Source: Lobulomyces angularis
Lineage: Eukaryota; Chytridiomycota; Chytridiomycetes; Lobulomycetales; Lobulomycetaceae
Length of the DNA: 64,000 nucleotides
Assembly (NCBI GenBank): GCA_027604685.1
Contig: JADHYX010000027.1
Span: 1 to 64,000 of the forward strand
Direction of reading: 5' to 3'
The notes beneath the pieces were generated by a model. The model did no database searches. It was not told the origin of the DNA and saw only the letters and a list, made by a program, of their open reading frames with translations. Below are positions 11,339-22,071 of the stretch, piece by piece (positions within the stretch are counted from its first letter, which is position 1; the number at the start of each line of letters is the position of its first letter). Position numbers and translations under genes: made by a program.

Positions 11339-11705
11339 TCAATGCACTTTAGTACTTCCATATTGACGTTTACTTTCATTAATATTCAGATATATCTTAT
11401 TATCACCATAAACATTAAACTCTATTCCTTTTCGAGTATGGTACCCTACTGATTCAACTGTTATATTAACGAATTCATTTTCATTTTGCTGATGACTTGA
11501 ACTCAAGTATTGATCAATCAACCCCTTGACTAATCCAATACCTTATTATGTTAAAAGTAAATATTCTTTTTTATTCATTTTTTTTTTTTGAAATGTGATC
11601 AAGATCATATTCGTCACTTTTTCCTTTTCTTAAGTATTGAGGTTTAAAAAGAAATTTTTAAAATTAAACCTTTTTCATAGGTTTTGCTTTCCCAAGTATT
11701 GATAA
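11339..11705 (-). CDS. fragment of an unrecognised gene
   Basis: Two phase-compatible exons on the minus strand, 11705-11670 and 11541-11339, separated by a 128-bp intron. Together they read as about 78 residues, beginning near INTWESKTYEK and containing VNITVESVGYHTRKG and a final QYGSTKVH before the stop. Composition is protein-like (mixed charged and beta-branched residues, few low-complexity runs), unlike surrounding noise. No start exon was found and I recognise no family. It may be the 3' end of a small gene or a decaying copy. Confidence 0.35.
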
Positions 11706-12619
11706 CTAATTTGTATCAAAGTGTATTACATATTGGCATGAGGTAAACAGGTCATTCAATTCATTCAAGTTAAAGTTAAATACATCGAACACACAATAAT
11801 TATTAAAGTAATACTTCATTTTAAATTAAAAATTCCATTTCGATGAATTTGACAATATTTGAGTTGGTTGATGACCTGCTCTAAAAGAAAATAACTTAAG
11901 TGGCCATTCCAAGACCTACATTCCTTTTGCAAATGAGAATATTGAATGATTTCGATTAAAAAAAGTTCCAATTTATTTTTCATTTTTACGAGTAAAAAAG
12001 TTCAGATGTATGGGTAGCAGATGTAATGTGAGTTCTTTCCTTTATATAGATTTTTTGAATTTCCCTTGTGTGATTAATTTAAATATAGCTAACGATGACA
12101 TTTATAATAGAAACTGTTTGAAAAATTAATTATATATTTTGATACACCGCAACCATACTAATCTATTGATGTAAGATTTACTTTTGGAAGCTAATTAAAA
12201 AACAGTTGTTAATTTAAAGGTTTAATTTTTTTTTTTTTTTATTTTTCAAGATTTTCATGTTTTATTTTTATTCATATTTTTCCAATCAAAATATCTTAAT
12301 TTAGTACAGCAATTAAAAATAAATTAAATTGGTTGTCTACAACCATCTTTTAAATTTGCTTTTTTAATTTCAGATTTAATAGAGTAAAAAACTTATAATG
12401 ATAAATTCTATTACAAATTTTGAAAATAAATTTTTATAAAAATTAATAAATTAAATTCCCAACTTTCTTCTTCAACTAAACTATTTAAAAAACAATATGT
12501 TATTATAATTTTTCCAAGAAAAAGAAAATAACACAGAAAAAAAAAATATTAATATAGTAAACAGAGACGAAACTTAAATAAGAAAAATTTTTTTTAATGA
12601 ATTCAATGAGATTGAAACG
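11706..12619. other. intergenic, nothing seen
   Basis: AT-rich; contains T runs (12226-12240) and no supported open frame. Includes the 3' flank of the DnaJ gene. Confidence 0.55.
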
Positions 12620-14188
12620 TTATTGTTGAGCACATTGGACACCAGGTTGACCGCCATCTTCATCGTCATCCTCATCATGCGCTTGACCCCGATTGCCACC
12701 TCTAGCATTACGTTGTTGTTCAATTGGGTCCACTGTCGAAAGTATACACTCTTCCACTTCTGTGTTACCAGTAACATTATCTAATGGCTTTCTAGGAGGT
12801 AAGACTTGCTCTAAAGTAGGTAACAAGCTTGCTGGAACCCAGTTTGGCTCAGGGAATTTAATTGAGAAAGTAACATACAAATTTCCTTTATCAAAAGGTC
12901 TCTTATATCTAAAAATAATTAAGAAATGTAAATTTTGTCAAACTATATTTACCTGGGCATTCCCTCCCCGTTAATACTTTTTACATCCCCTGGCTTAATA
13001 ACTTCACCAGGTAAAATATTGACCAATAAGATTCTACCATCTAAATGTTCTATAGTAAATTTGCCTCCTGCTAAACTTGTCAATAAGTCGATTTCAACTT
13101 TGTGATACAGATCATCTCCTTTTCGTTCAAATCTCGCATGCTCTTTCTGCTCAACTTGAATTATTATATCACCTGGTATTATATCTGGAGCTTGATCTCC
13201 TTCTCCAGTGAATGTGATTTTTTGACCATGAAACATTCCTTTATCTATAAAAACTTCAAGAATCTACAATTTTCATTCATAAACAAATAAATGAAGATAA
13301 TTATAAAAAACCTTTCGTTCAGTAACAACTTTTTTTCCAGAGCATCCCTTGCATCTATCCTTATCCTTAATTATTTCACCTTCGCCTCTACAATCTGGAC
13401 ATTGCTGTTGCATCTGCTGAATCATAGGGCCAATTTGTCTTGTAACTATTTTTATTCCTCTACCTTGACAACCAGTACATTTTTTTGGTGCTGCACCATC
13501 TTTTCCACCTTTCCCATCACATTTACTACATAGCACCTGCATTAATTAAAAATATTTAGTGATTAAAAATTTTAATGCCAGTATAATTTATAAGGTTTGC
13601 AAAAGACTAATTAGAAAAAAAAATACCTGTTTTTGTAATGCTAGTTTGGAAACTTTTCCTTTATATAAATCTTCAAGAGTAACCTTTAACGAATGACTCA
13701 TATCTTTTCCTTTTCGAGGACCTTGTGGTCTTTGTCTACCTCCTATTTAAATATTTTATTAATTAAAAAACTTCAAATGTCGCTTCAATAATATTTACCA
13801 AAACCACCACCGCCACCGAAAAATTGAGCGAACAGATCCTCTGGATTCATTGGATTATGAAGGCCACCTCCACCTAAATATAAAATTTTGATTGCTAGAA
13901 ATTTTAAACTTTTATACCTTGCAATCCTTCTTCACCAAATCTGTCATAAGCTTCTCTTTTTTGTGGATCACTTAAAATTTCATATGCATGAGAAATATCT
14001 TTAAATTTATTAGGGTCTTCAGGGTTCTAAATTAAAAATTTGCTTTGTTTAACAAAAAAAAGCCATTATATTTTTACTTTATCAGGATGAAACCGTAGCG
14101 CTTGTTTTCTGTATGCTTTTTTTAAAGTAGCTTCATCTGCTCCAGGATCCACTTCTAATAATTCATAAAACTTAGTATCTCTAACCAT
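12620..14188 (-). CDS. class I DnaJ/Hsp40 co-chaperone (Ydj1/DNAJA type), CAAX-terminated
   Basis: Stimulates Hsp70 ATPase and delivers unfolded clients. Seven exons: 14188-14078, 14026-13918, 13873-13799, 13742-13627, 13536-13312, 13263-12953, 12908-12620; 411 residues, close to Ydj1 (409). The J domain has the HPDK loop at the first exon end. A Gly/Phe-rich linker ([10 protein letters not shown]) follows, then the zinc-binding region with four CxxCxGxG-type repeats ([32 protein letters not shown]). The C-terminal client-binding domains hold [13 protein letters not shown] and [18 protein letters not shown]. An Asp/Glu-rich stretch precedes the last four residues, CAQQ, which form a farnesylation box as in Ydj1, implying attachment to ER or other membranes. 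Start is the first ATG before the J domain. Confidence 0.96.
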
Positions 14189-14792
14189 ATTTACTATTTT
14201 AAACTTTTTTTTTTTTCCAGTTCAGTTACGGTTACACAAATACTAGGTTTTTATGCATCTGGCTCTTTAAAAACAAAAAAAATATTTTTTGGCATTTTTT
14301 CTTCCTTTTTATTCCACAAGACACGAAATTATGTTGAAAATTTCTAAAGAAAACTGAAAGACCAACACCTCTGACGTACTCAATACGCAAGTCGCGCTGA
14401 TTCATAGGAACAAGATCCATTATGCAGATTTCTACCTCTTGCTGTAACTGAGAAAGTTAAAGGCACCTTCAAGGCGTACAAACATTTATACTTCGGCTGC
14501 AAACTATTTCCTATCAACCGATTTACATTCAGTGAGTATCATTATTGACCCTTTTTTTCAGTGCCAATTCTCAAATTGAAAATTTAACCTTTATAAACGA
14601 TTTCGTTTCGGAATTGGTGAGACTTACTCTTTAATCATAAAACTTTTTTTCCAAATTCTTATATATTGAATCATTTTCATGCTATTAATTGAAGCTTTGT
14701 TTTATTCATTTTGCCTTATTGTTCATTTAAAGTACTTAAAATAAAGTTATTTTATTTTTTTTTTAATTTTGCAAATTTATTTATATTCAGAA
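14189..14792. other. divergent intergenic region between DnaJ and RRP8 genes
   Basis: Shared upstream region of two divergent genes. The middle (about 14350-14510) is less AT-rich than the rest and carries the possible release-factor remnant listed separately. A T-rich tract lies at 14751-14766 just before RRP8. Confidence 0.5.
14350..14510 (-). pseudogene. possible remnant of a class-I peptide chain release factor
   Basis: On the minus strand two different frames carry short pieces in the order and spacing of the RF1/mtRF1 core: PKYKCLYALKVPLT, recalling the KYESGVHRVQRVP block, then EVEICIMDLVP and NQRDLRIEYVRGVG, recalling the segment just before the GGQ loop. The frame changes between them, stops lie upstream, and the GGQ itself is not visible. 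This looks like a decayed gene fragment, but the match is weak and made by eye; coincidence is possible. Confidence 0.25.
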
Positions 14793-16067
14793 ATGAAAAT
14801 TGAAAAGAGTAAGCTAAGAAAGTTACTCAGGAAAAAAAAACCTTACAAAAATGAAGTATCACTGTCAAATCTTCCTAAAGAATCTGAAGATTCCCTTGAT
14901 TATCAAAAAAAAAAGTTAGAAAAAAAATTAAAATTACAAAATGTTGAAAAAAATCCAAACAATACTACCAAAAGTATAACCACATCTTCTTCAAAGAAGA
15001 ATTTAACCTCACTTCAATTAAAAATGGAAACGAAACTGAAAGGTGCGAAATTTCGATGGTAATTATATAAGAAACATAAATTAAAGTGTGAACGATATTA
15101 TTGTAATTTAACCAATTGCTTGGGATTAAGAAGTAAGAGTGAAGCGATGATTAATGCTATATTCATATTTTTCTATTTGAAAGTTTTTATAAAATCTAAT
15201 TTCAACGAGTTTTCTCTGTGACTTTAAGAAGGAAATCTAATATAATTAATATTTAGGTTAAACGAAACCCTATATACCACTGAATCTAGTGAAAGTTTAA
15301 AAATTTTCACTGAAGATCCAGAATTATTTACGATTTATCACAATGGATTTAGAAGTCAGGTTCAAAAATGGCCAGTAAACCCTTTAAGCATATTTATTAA
15401 AAACTTGGAAAAGCGAAGAAGTTTTCACGGCGAATTAGTTATTGCTGATATGGGATGTGGTATAAAGTTTCCCTATTTTTTCAATAATTTATTGTCCTAA
15501 AATTTATTAGGCGACGCCATGATATCTCAAACATTTAAAGATCAAAAGAACTTTAAAATCCATTCTTTTGACTTAATTGCAGTAAACGATTCTGTGACTT
15601 CCTGTGATATAAAACACGTTCCGTTGAAACCCTCTTCAGTTGATATAGTTGTATTCTGTCTAAGTTTAATGGGAACTAATTTTTTCGATTTTATTAAAGA
15701 AGCAAGAAGGATATTAAAAGTTGGGTAAGATTTCAATTTCAGTGTTTATTTATTTTGTAGTGGAGAAATACTTATAGCAGAAGTAGAGAGCAGATTTCCA
15801 AAAAAAAGAAAATTTCAAGAGAAAGATTCATTGTTGTCCAAATCAAATAACACAAAATTTTTTAGCGAAGAAAGTGAAAATGGAATTGAATTATTTTTAA
15901 AAAATTTACAAATTTTTGGATTTGAATTAAAAAAACCAGTAGATTTCACATACAAAGTTTTTATTTTGTTTCATCTTGTTTTAAAAGAAAAGAAAACTGG
16001 CAGCAATGGTGCAAAAGCAATTGATGGAAAAAGTATGCTAAAGCCCTGCCTGTATAAGAAAAGATGA
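14793..16067 (+). CDS. RRP8: ribosomal RNA-processing protein 8, SAM-dependent methyltransferase
   Basis: Nucleolar methyltransferase that in yeast makes m1A in 25S rRNA. Four exons: 14793-15058, 15257-15459, 15511-15724, 15761-16067; 329 residues. The first intron is long for this window (198 bp). A lysine-rich N-terminal segment (residues 1-80, nucleolar-type) ends at KLKGAKFRWLNE, the typical Rrp8 entry sequence. The methyltransferase fold follows: FTIYHNGFRSQVQKWP, motif I VIADMGCGDA (split across an intron, rejoining G|GC), FDLIAVND, CDIKHVPL, VVFCLSLMGTNF, and RILKVGGEILIAEVESRF. The C terminus carries a strand-helix unit (FGFELKKP...FILFHLVLK). All landmarks of Rrp8 are present, so it is likely active. 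Confidence 0.95.
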
Positions 16068-16371
16068 ACTTTTCATTTTTTTTTTTTTGTAAAAGTTCAT
16101 TTTTTTTTTGTTACATTCAAATGAAGCTTATTATAAGTTAAAGTTAAGCACATTTAGCTGTCATAAACTTTTTATTTAATACGTGAATAGTGGTTTTTTA
16201 ATCATAAGCTTACTTATGCTGTTAAATGGTTTTTAAGAAATTTAAGAGAAATTCATTTATTTTGTTATCAGCTACTAAATTTCTTAAACAAAATTTAAAA
16301 TTTCACTACCTAGCGACTTAATTATTAGAAAAATATTAAGCAAACTACTTTTTATCACAAATTTTTTACTA
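16068..16371. other. convergent spacer, nothing seen
   Basis: About 300 bp of AT-rich 3' flank between RRP8 (+) and the acyltransferase gene (-). No element recognised. Confidence 0.6.
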
Positions 16372-18312
16372 TTAAAAAGCAATGAAGAAGATTATGGAGC
16401 TTAGCGTTAGAGCAAATATTGCTGTCTTAGTCTTTATTCCCATGGGTTCTTGATCTTTGCCTCTATAGAATTTCAATGGTAATTCTGGAAAAAAAAGATA
16501 ATTTTGATTTTTATTAGATGACAGTGCAAAAATTTTGTTAATTTTCCGTTTACCTTTCATTTTCTTAAAAGCGCATTGAAAGCTACCTTTTATGGTAATG
16601 TCATCATAACTTTTCTTAGTGATAAAATTGTATACTACTTGTCCAACTGAAACACTCCCATTATCAAAAACGTGATAAAAAAAGTACAAGATTGGAAGCA
16701 TGCTTAACAAATTGATTCCCCAAATTAAAAGAGCTTTTACAAGTACTGGAAGCTTGTTCAAAAAGCTGATACTGTAAAATATTGGTAAAAATCTTGGATA
16801 AAAAATGTATCTCCAATCTGGCAAGAGAAAAAGAAAAGGTTAAGACACTTATTTATCAACAAGTAATTGGATCAATAAATTTGAGTACTTACTCTTATGA
16901 ATTAAATAAAGTCCATAACTTATCTTTCCAAAAAAAACTGCGATGCGATTGCTGAAGAGATTTTGAACTTTGGAATTTACTTCCAATAGTATCAGTACTG
17001 AGACACAGAATAAATATCTAAAAAAAAAATCTTAGAAGTTGCTTTAACATTTCTTTACCTGTACAAATCACACATAAACTTATAATCAAATTTGGATAGC
17101 GGAACATCACTGCTTGTAAAGATAAGTTTGTGAAATATTGTCCTATTTAGAAAGTTTTCCATAGCAGTGTTTAACCCTGGAATTAAAACAAAAATTGGTA
17201 TAATTCCAGCAGCAAAGTGTAGCAACCACCACCAGCGTCTACTATTTATGTAATTAAAGAACCCTGCTAAACTTAACTCGGCAATAATTAGTCCGCCAAC
17301 GAAATAACCCAGATTACTGATGGGACTTATGTGCGTACCTTTCGGCTATAAAATTAAATTAATTTTTCACTTCATCAACGATTATATTTCTTACTGAAAG
17401 TTCAAATCTACACAATGTGTAGTACTGTAGTATTGCGTAAAAAATGAACTTAATTCTTCCATTAATTTGAGAAGTCAAAAACACTAGAACATAAATAACA
17501 TAACTGTTGAAAAACTCTATGTAAATTGTCCAAGTAACAGTATGAGACATAGTACCAAACAAATGCCATGTAAACTTTTAAAACAATAAAACGATAATAT
17601 TTAATGAAAATACATTTTAGATTTTTACCAAGTCGAAGGTATGCTTAAACACCGAATAAATGTTACTGTTCCCGTTAAGTTCAAATCCCGAGTCAGGAAA
17701 TTCCGGGTTTAGATAAAAATTTTTCTTCTTCTCATGACTAAGTTTTCTTATAGGTTTATACAGGTTGAGAGATCCCATTACCCAATAAATAAGAAAAGCT
17801 CCGAATAACGGTACTGCTAATCTGAAAAACCTTCTAATACATACTGAAGAAAAATTTTCTTTTGTTGGTCGTTTTAATAAGGAGATAGAGATTAATCTTC
17901 CCGACAAAACAAAGAACATAGGTACTTGGTAACCTCTCCCTATAAGTACATTCTACAGTTTGAAATTTTCAAAAATAGGTTAAGATGATATCTAAATTTT
18001 TTCCGTTACATTTATCAGGTCAATAAGAAAGTTAGGTTTAATAAAGTGCCCAAAACAGTATTTTAATTCATGAGCTGCGTAAACCTGAAATGCCGCGTAT
18101 CCTACATAAAATTTGAGATTTAGAACGATCGTAAAATTAAGATTCTAAATACCTCTTAAACCATCAAAATATTCACATCTGGGAGCCACTTTTTTTTTTT
18201 TTGGTTCAGAGGGAATATCCTTGACTGAATCTTTGTTAATCTTATCACCATCTTCCTCTGCAATAAGTAATCTAACTTCAGATTCGATAACAGAGGTGTC
18301 TTGCATCATCAT
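16372..18312 (-). CDS. acyltransferase-3 family integral membrane protein
   Basis: Membrane O-acyltransferase of the Acyl_transf_3 family (the NRF-6/bacterial OafA type), which moves acyl groups to sugars or lipids. Eight exons: 18312-18153, 18101-18010, 17952-17629, 17574-17395, 17345-17059, 17017-16893, 16817-16554, 16484-16372; 514 residues. The N terminus is hydrophilic and cytosolic. Family marks: FDGLRGYAAFQVYAAHE (catalytic-type His in helix 1), FFVLSGRLIS (the FFVLSG motif of helix 2), a following RRFFRLAVP, then multiple hydrophobic helices and GKISYGLYLIHN near the last helices. Three ATGs lie in tandem at the start (18312, 18309, 18306); I took the first. The acyl donor and acceptor cannot be told from sequence. 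Confidence 0.88.
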
Positions 18313-19277
18313 TTACAACAATTTATAAATTTTTTTTAAAAAAATCTAAAAAATATAAAAGAATATAGTTTTCCGATTAAAAAATTTTTATTATTTTTTT
18401 TTTTATTTTATAAAAAAAAAAATTCTTTTAAAAATGTTTTTGGTGTTTTTTTTTAAAATCGCGTCTCAACAAACTCTTTCATATGATTGATTAATTAATT
18501 AAGCTAATGTTTTATTTTCGTGTTCTATACTAATTGGAGATTGATATTTGGAAAAAAACTGATATGTGCAATTAGTTTAGTTCAGTATTTTTCAAGTTAT
18601 AATTTTTCTTCTAATGGAAATTTATAACAAAAACTGAAGAGATTGCCATTAAAATTCTTAATATAAATTTACTTTAAATATAATGTTTTTTAAAAATTCC
18701 TCGATCCAGCACATTATAGGAGCTCTGCAAAGGTAACCTTTTTCATCAGAACTTCCATGTCGCAGTTAGAAATTAATTAAATAAATTCTGAGTTTTGAAA
18801 ACAATCTGAAAATTAAAGATTGGAAAAAAAAATGAAAATTTGTAAAATTTCTACATTAAAGGGAACTACACCTTCTTACAATGAGGGATGTTCACTTGAT
18901 AGTAAAAATTACCTTGTAATTATGGGAGACGATAATTCAAAGTTTTGATTCAGCTTGAAATTTTGTGTGCAATGAACAAAGATTTTGATTGAATCGTTTA
19001 TAATGATGGTTGAATACTTTTTTTATCTAAATTAATGGTTTTTAAAATATTGTTTTATCGTTAAGATTTCATTATATGCAAGTCGACCAAAGTTTCCATC
19101 ATCAGTCTATCGACCTATTACAATAGAATAAAACAGAAGTATATTCATTACCATAGTGACGTAGTTACTTTTAAGTTTCATTTTATCTAAAAAAAAAAAA
19201 CCTCCTATATTTTTAAACTTGTAAAAATACAAAGTAAAAACAACATACTAAACCAACGCAAAAAGCAACGTTTATAA
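18313..19277. other. divergent intergenic region, nothing certain
   Basis: Nearly 1 kb between divergent acyltransferase (-) and oxysterol-binding protein (+) genes. A/T tracts flank both starts (18380-18450, 19188-19200). No conserved element or RNA gene recognised. Confidence 0.55.
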
Positions 19278-21903
19278 ATGAGCAACGCTACCTCGGAAGA
19301 AGTTATACTTCCTTTAAAAGAATTCATAAAAACTTTGGATAATTTGAATGTGGATAATTCTGAAGAAACATATTCCATCTCAACATTTTTTAAAAAAGTG
19401 GTTTCTTTTGGAAGTGGAAACTTGGTAATCAAAAAATATAAAAATTTGAATAAAATTCTTAATATATTTGCTACCAAATAAGGATGACTTAGGTGTAGCT
19501 GCCCCAATGACCTTATTGGAACCTGAAAGCGGTTTGAAAATGTGGGTAAAAAGAAACGTCAACCCTTTTATAGAAATTGGAGGTGATGACCCTATTGAAA
19601 GAATGATTTCTGTTTTGTAATGAAATTTTTTGCTTTATTTTTTGCTGGGATTAATTTTTGTTAACCATTCATTTAAAGAAAATTTCAAGTTGCAAATTTG
19701 GCCTTTATTGCACATAAAATGAAAAAACCTTTGAATCCTTTAATATGTAAGTATTGTAAACATTATCTTTATAACAAAAATGAAAAAAATTAATAAAGAA
19801 AGGTTGAAACAAAAAAAATATTAGAATCAACAATTCATTATAACAATTAATACAAATTTTTTATCTTCTTTTCAAGCTGAAACTTATTTTTCTACCTTCA
19901 AGGCAAAAAATGATGAAATTCCTTCTGTGGTATACATTGCTGAACAAGTTTCACATCATCCCCCTATAAGCGCTATTTATATGAGTACTGCGAATGGAAA
20001 TGTTCAATTACACAGCACCACTTTCCCAAAATTCACTGTTGGAAAAGGAATGCACTTATTAATTAAAGAGCAGGGCTCAAGCATTATTAACATTCATTCT
20101 TGGGATGAAGTTTACGAATTTGGCATACCTAACATTATAGTACAGCCTAGAGCTACATTTTTTTACGATGCGACTGTAGATCTATATTTTGATGGTTGCT
20201 TAACTATTACTTGTAAAAAATCAAATCTTCATGTAAAAATTAATTTTGCTGCGAAGACTTTTTTAAGAAATCCTGGAACTGGCATTACTGGGGAGGTATG
20301 CCTTATTTTTAATTTTACATTATTTTTATTTTCGATTTTAGATTTATTATGATGATGACTCTGGGCCTCATCACGATGTTTTATATACCATAGGTGGTGA
20401 TTGGAAAAAATTAATCTGGTTAAAAAAAGTCGGAACTAAAAAGGAAATAATCATTGCAGACAATAGAAAAGTAAGCATTTTCGCATTTTACATATTCATT
20501 TCTATAAAGTGTCCGAGAGATATAGGTCTTGTTTTAACTTTACCTGAAAAACTGGAAGATTCTCATTCCGAGAGGGTATGGTCTAAAGTAATTGAAGCAA
20601 TGCAAAAAAAAGATTATAAAACAGCATCAAAATTAAAAAAAAGTTTGGAACAGTGGCAGAGAAGTTACTTTTTATATTTAAAAAAAAATAATTTGGACCA
20701 TCACCCGGAATATTTTAAGAAAAATGCGGTAGAACTAGACAGCAACAAAAGCTGGATCTTCAAAACGGAGGATTTTGAGCTAGTGAAAGATAATGCTAAT
20801 TTATATTACAAAAAAATCGAAAAAACAAGTGGTAATTAATTTATTTTTCGAAGAATTTCAATTTAGCTTTAACTGTTTGCAATTAAAAAAGGGATCAGCG
20901 AATCTATGGATGGAAAAACGACAGCCAGCGAAAATACTCATTTAACTTCAAAAAGCAACAAGAGTGAAGAATTTGAGAATTTTAAAGCTGAAGAGGAAAT
21001 TAGTTATGCAGCACATTCTGGTATTTTATTCTTTAACCTTTAATATGTTTAAACTTATTCACTGTTTTTTACAGAATTAAAAGAAGAGCTTTCACCATCT
21101 ACTTCAGATATTATCAATTCTCGCAGTGACGCACATGATGAAATAAAGGCAGCAGAAACTTCAGAAGAGTTTTCTCTAGGTTCCGCTGTTGAAAGTTACA
21201 CAGAAGATTTCATTTCTCTGCAAGTAAATAGTTTATTAAAAAATCTAAGATTTTAATGATATTGAAGGACGAAAGGAAAAACCATTCGAAATCTATAAAC
21301 AATTCAGTAAACCTTGAAGAGTGTCATGTACAAGTAGCGGAATTGTTTGTTAAGAATGATATTTCAGATGTTTCATTGCCAACTGAAATTGAAAAAAAAA
21401 ATGATTGCTCTACTATTAAAACCATTGAACGCTGTCGCAAACTTGCCGATGAAGAGGAGAAATTCGATTTAGTATTAGCTTTTGACGAGGCAAACATTTT
21501 CGTAGAGGCAAATTCTGTTTTTAGCGAACCAAAAGAATTAAAATCACCGTCGGAAGAAGTTGTTGATTGCAATTCTCTACAAAATGTACGAAAGAAGGAA
21601 GAGGGAGAGTCTGAGGAAGTTTTAGTTTTTAATTCCACAGAAGAGGTAGACGTGGAAGTCATAAAAAATAGAAAGATCTTTTCAAGATTAGAAAATAACA
21701 AAGAAGTGGAATGCAGGCACTTTTCCAATAGTAGCGATGCTAATGAATCAATTTCAGTAAAAAAACTTTTAAAAACTTTTAATGGAGAAAATTTTACATT
21801 AAATTGTGAAACAGAATCTTTAATGAAAGGTGAAATAGAAGCTATTGAAGGTAAAAAAGTTTTAAGCAAAGTTGTTAGGAAGCTGTATGTTGATGTGGAT
21901 TAA
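19278..21903 (+). CDS. oxysterol-binding protein-related (Osh/ORP) lipid-transfer protein with acidic tail
   Basis: Cytosolic lipid transporter of the OSBP family (sterol/PI4P exchange at membrane contacts). Nine exons: 19278-19424, 19483-19616, 19679-19746, 19877-20295, 20342-20470, 20510-20831, 20892-21020, 21075-21223, 21268-21903; 710 residues. The ORD spans roughly residues 50-400: LEPESGLKMWVKRNVNP, KKPLNPLI (the NP(I/L)LGE site, here continuing as SE rather than GE), the fingerprint EQVSHHPPISA, NFAAKTFLRNPG and IYYDDDSGPHHD. The basic PI4P-binding HH pair is intact. There is no PH domain or FFAT motif in front, so it is a short ORP N-terminally. Unusually, some 300 residues of acidic, Ser/Glu/Lys-rich, probably disordered sequence follow the ORD across the last three exons. 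Confidence 0.93.
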
Positions 21904-22071
21904 ATACAGCATTTATTATATCCTTTTCATATCTGTTTGTAAAAACAATCTAATTAATTGCATTATATTTAAATTATAAATTAAAAAATAAAAAAGTTTA
22001 CAAAGGAATTATTTTTAGTGAAAGAAGTACTAAGAAAAGTTGAAATTTCTAAATTAACAAATAAAAAGATT

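Noticed and set aside
21324..21869. Minus-strand 181-codon frame
   Set aside because: Antisense of the acidic OSBP tail; composition is what GAA/AAA codons give on the other strand.
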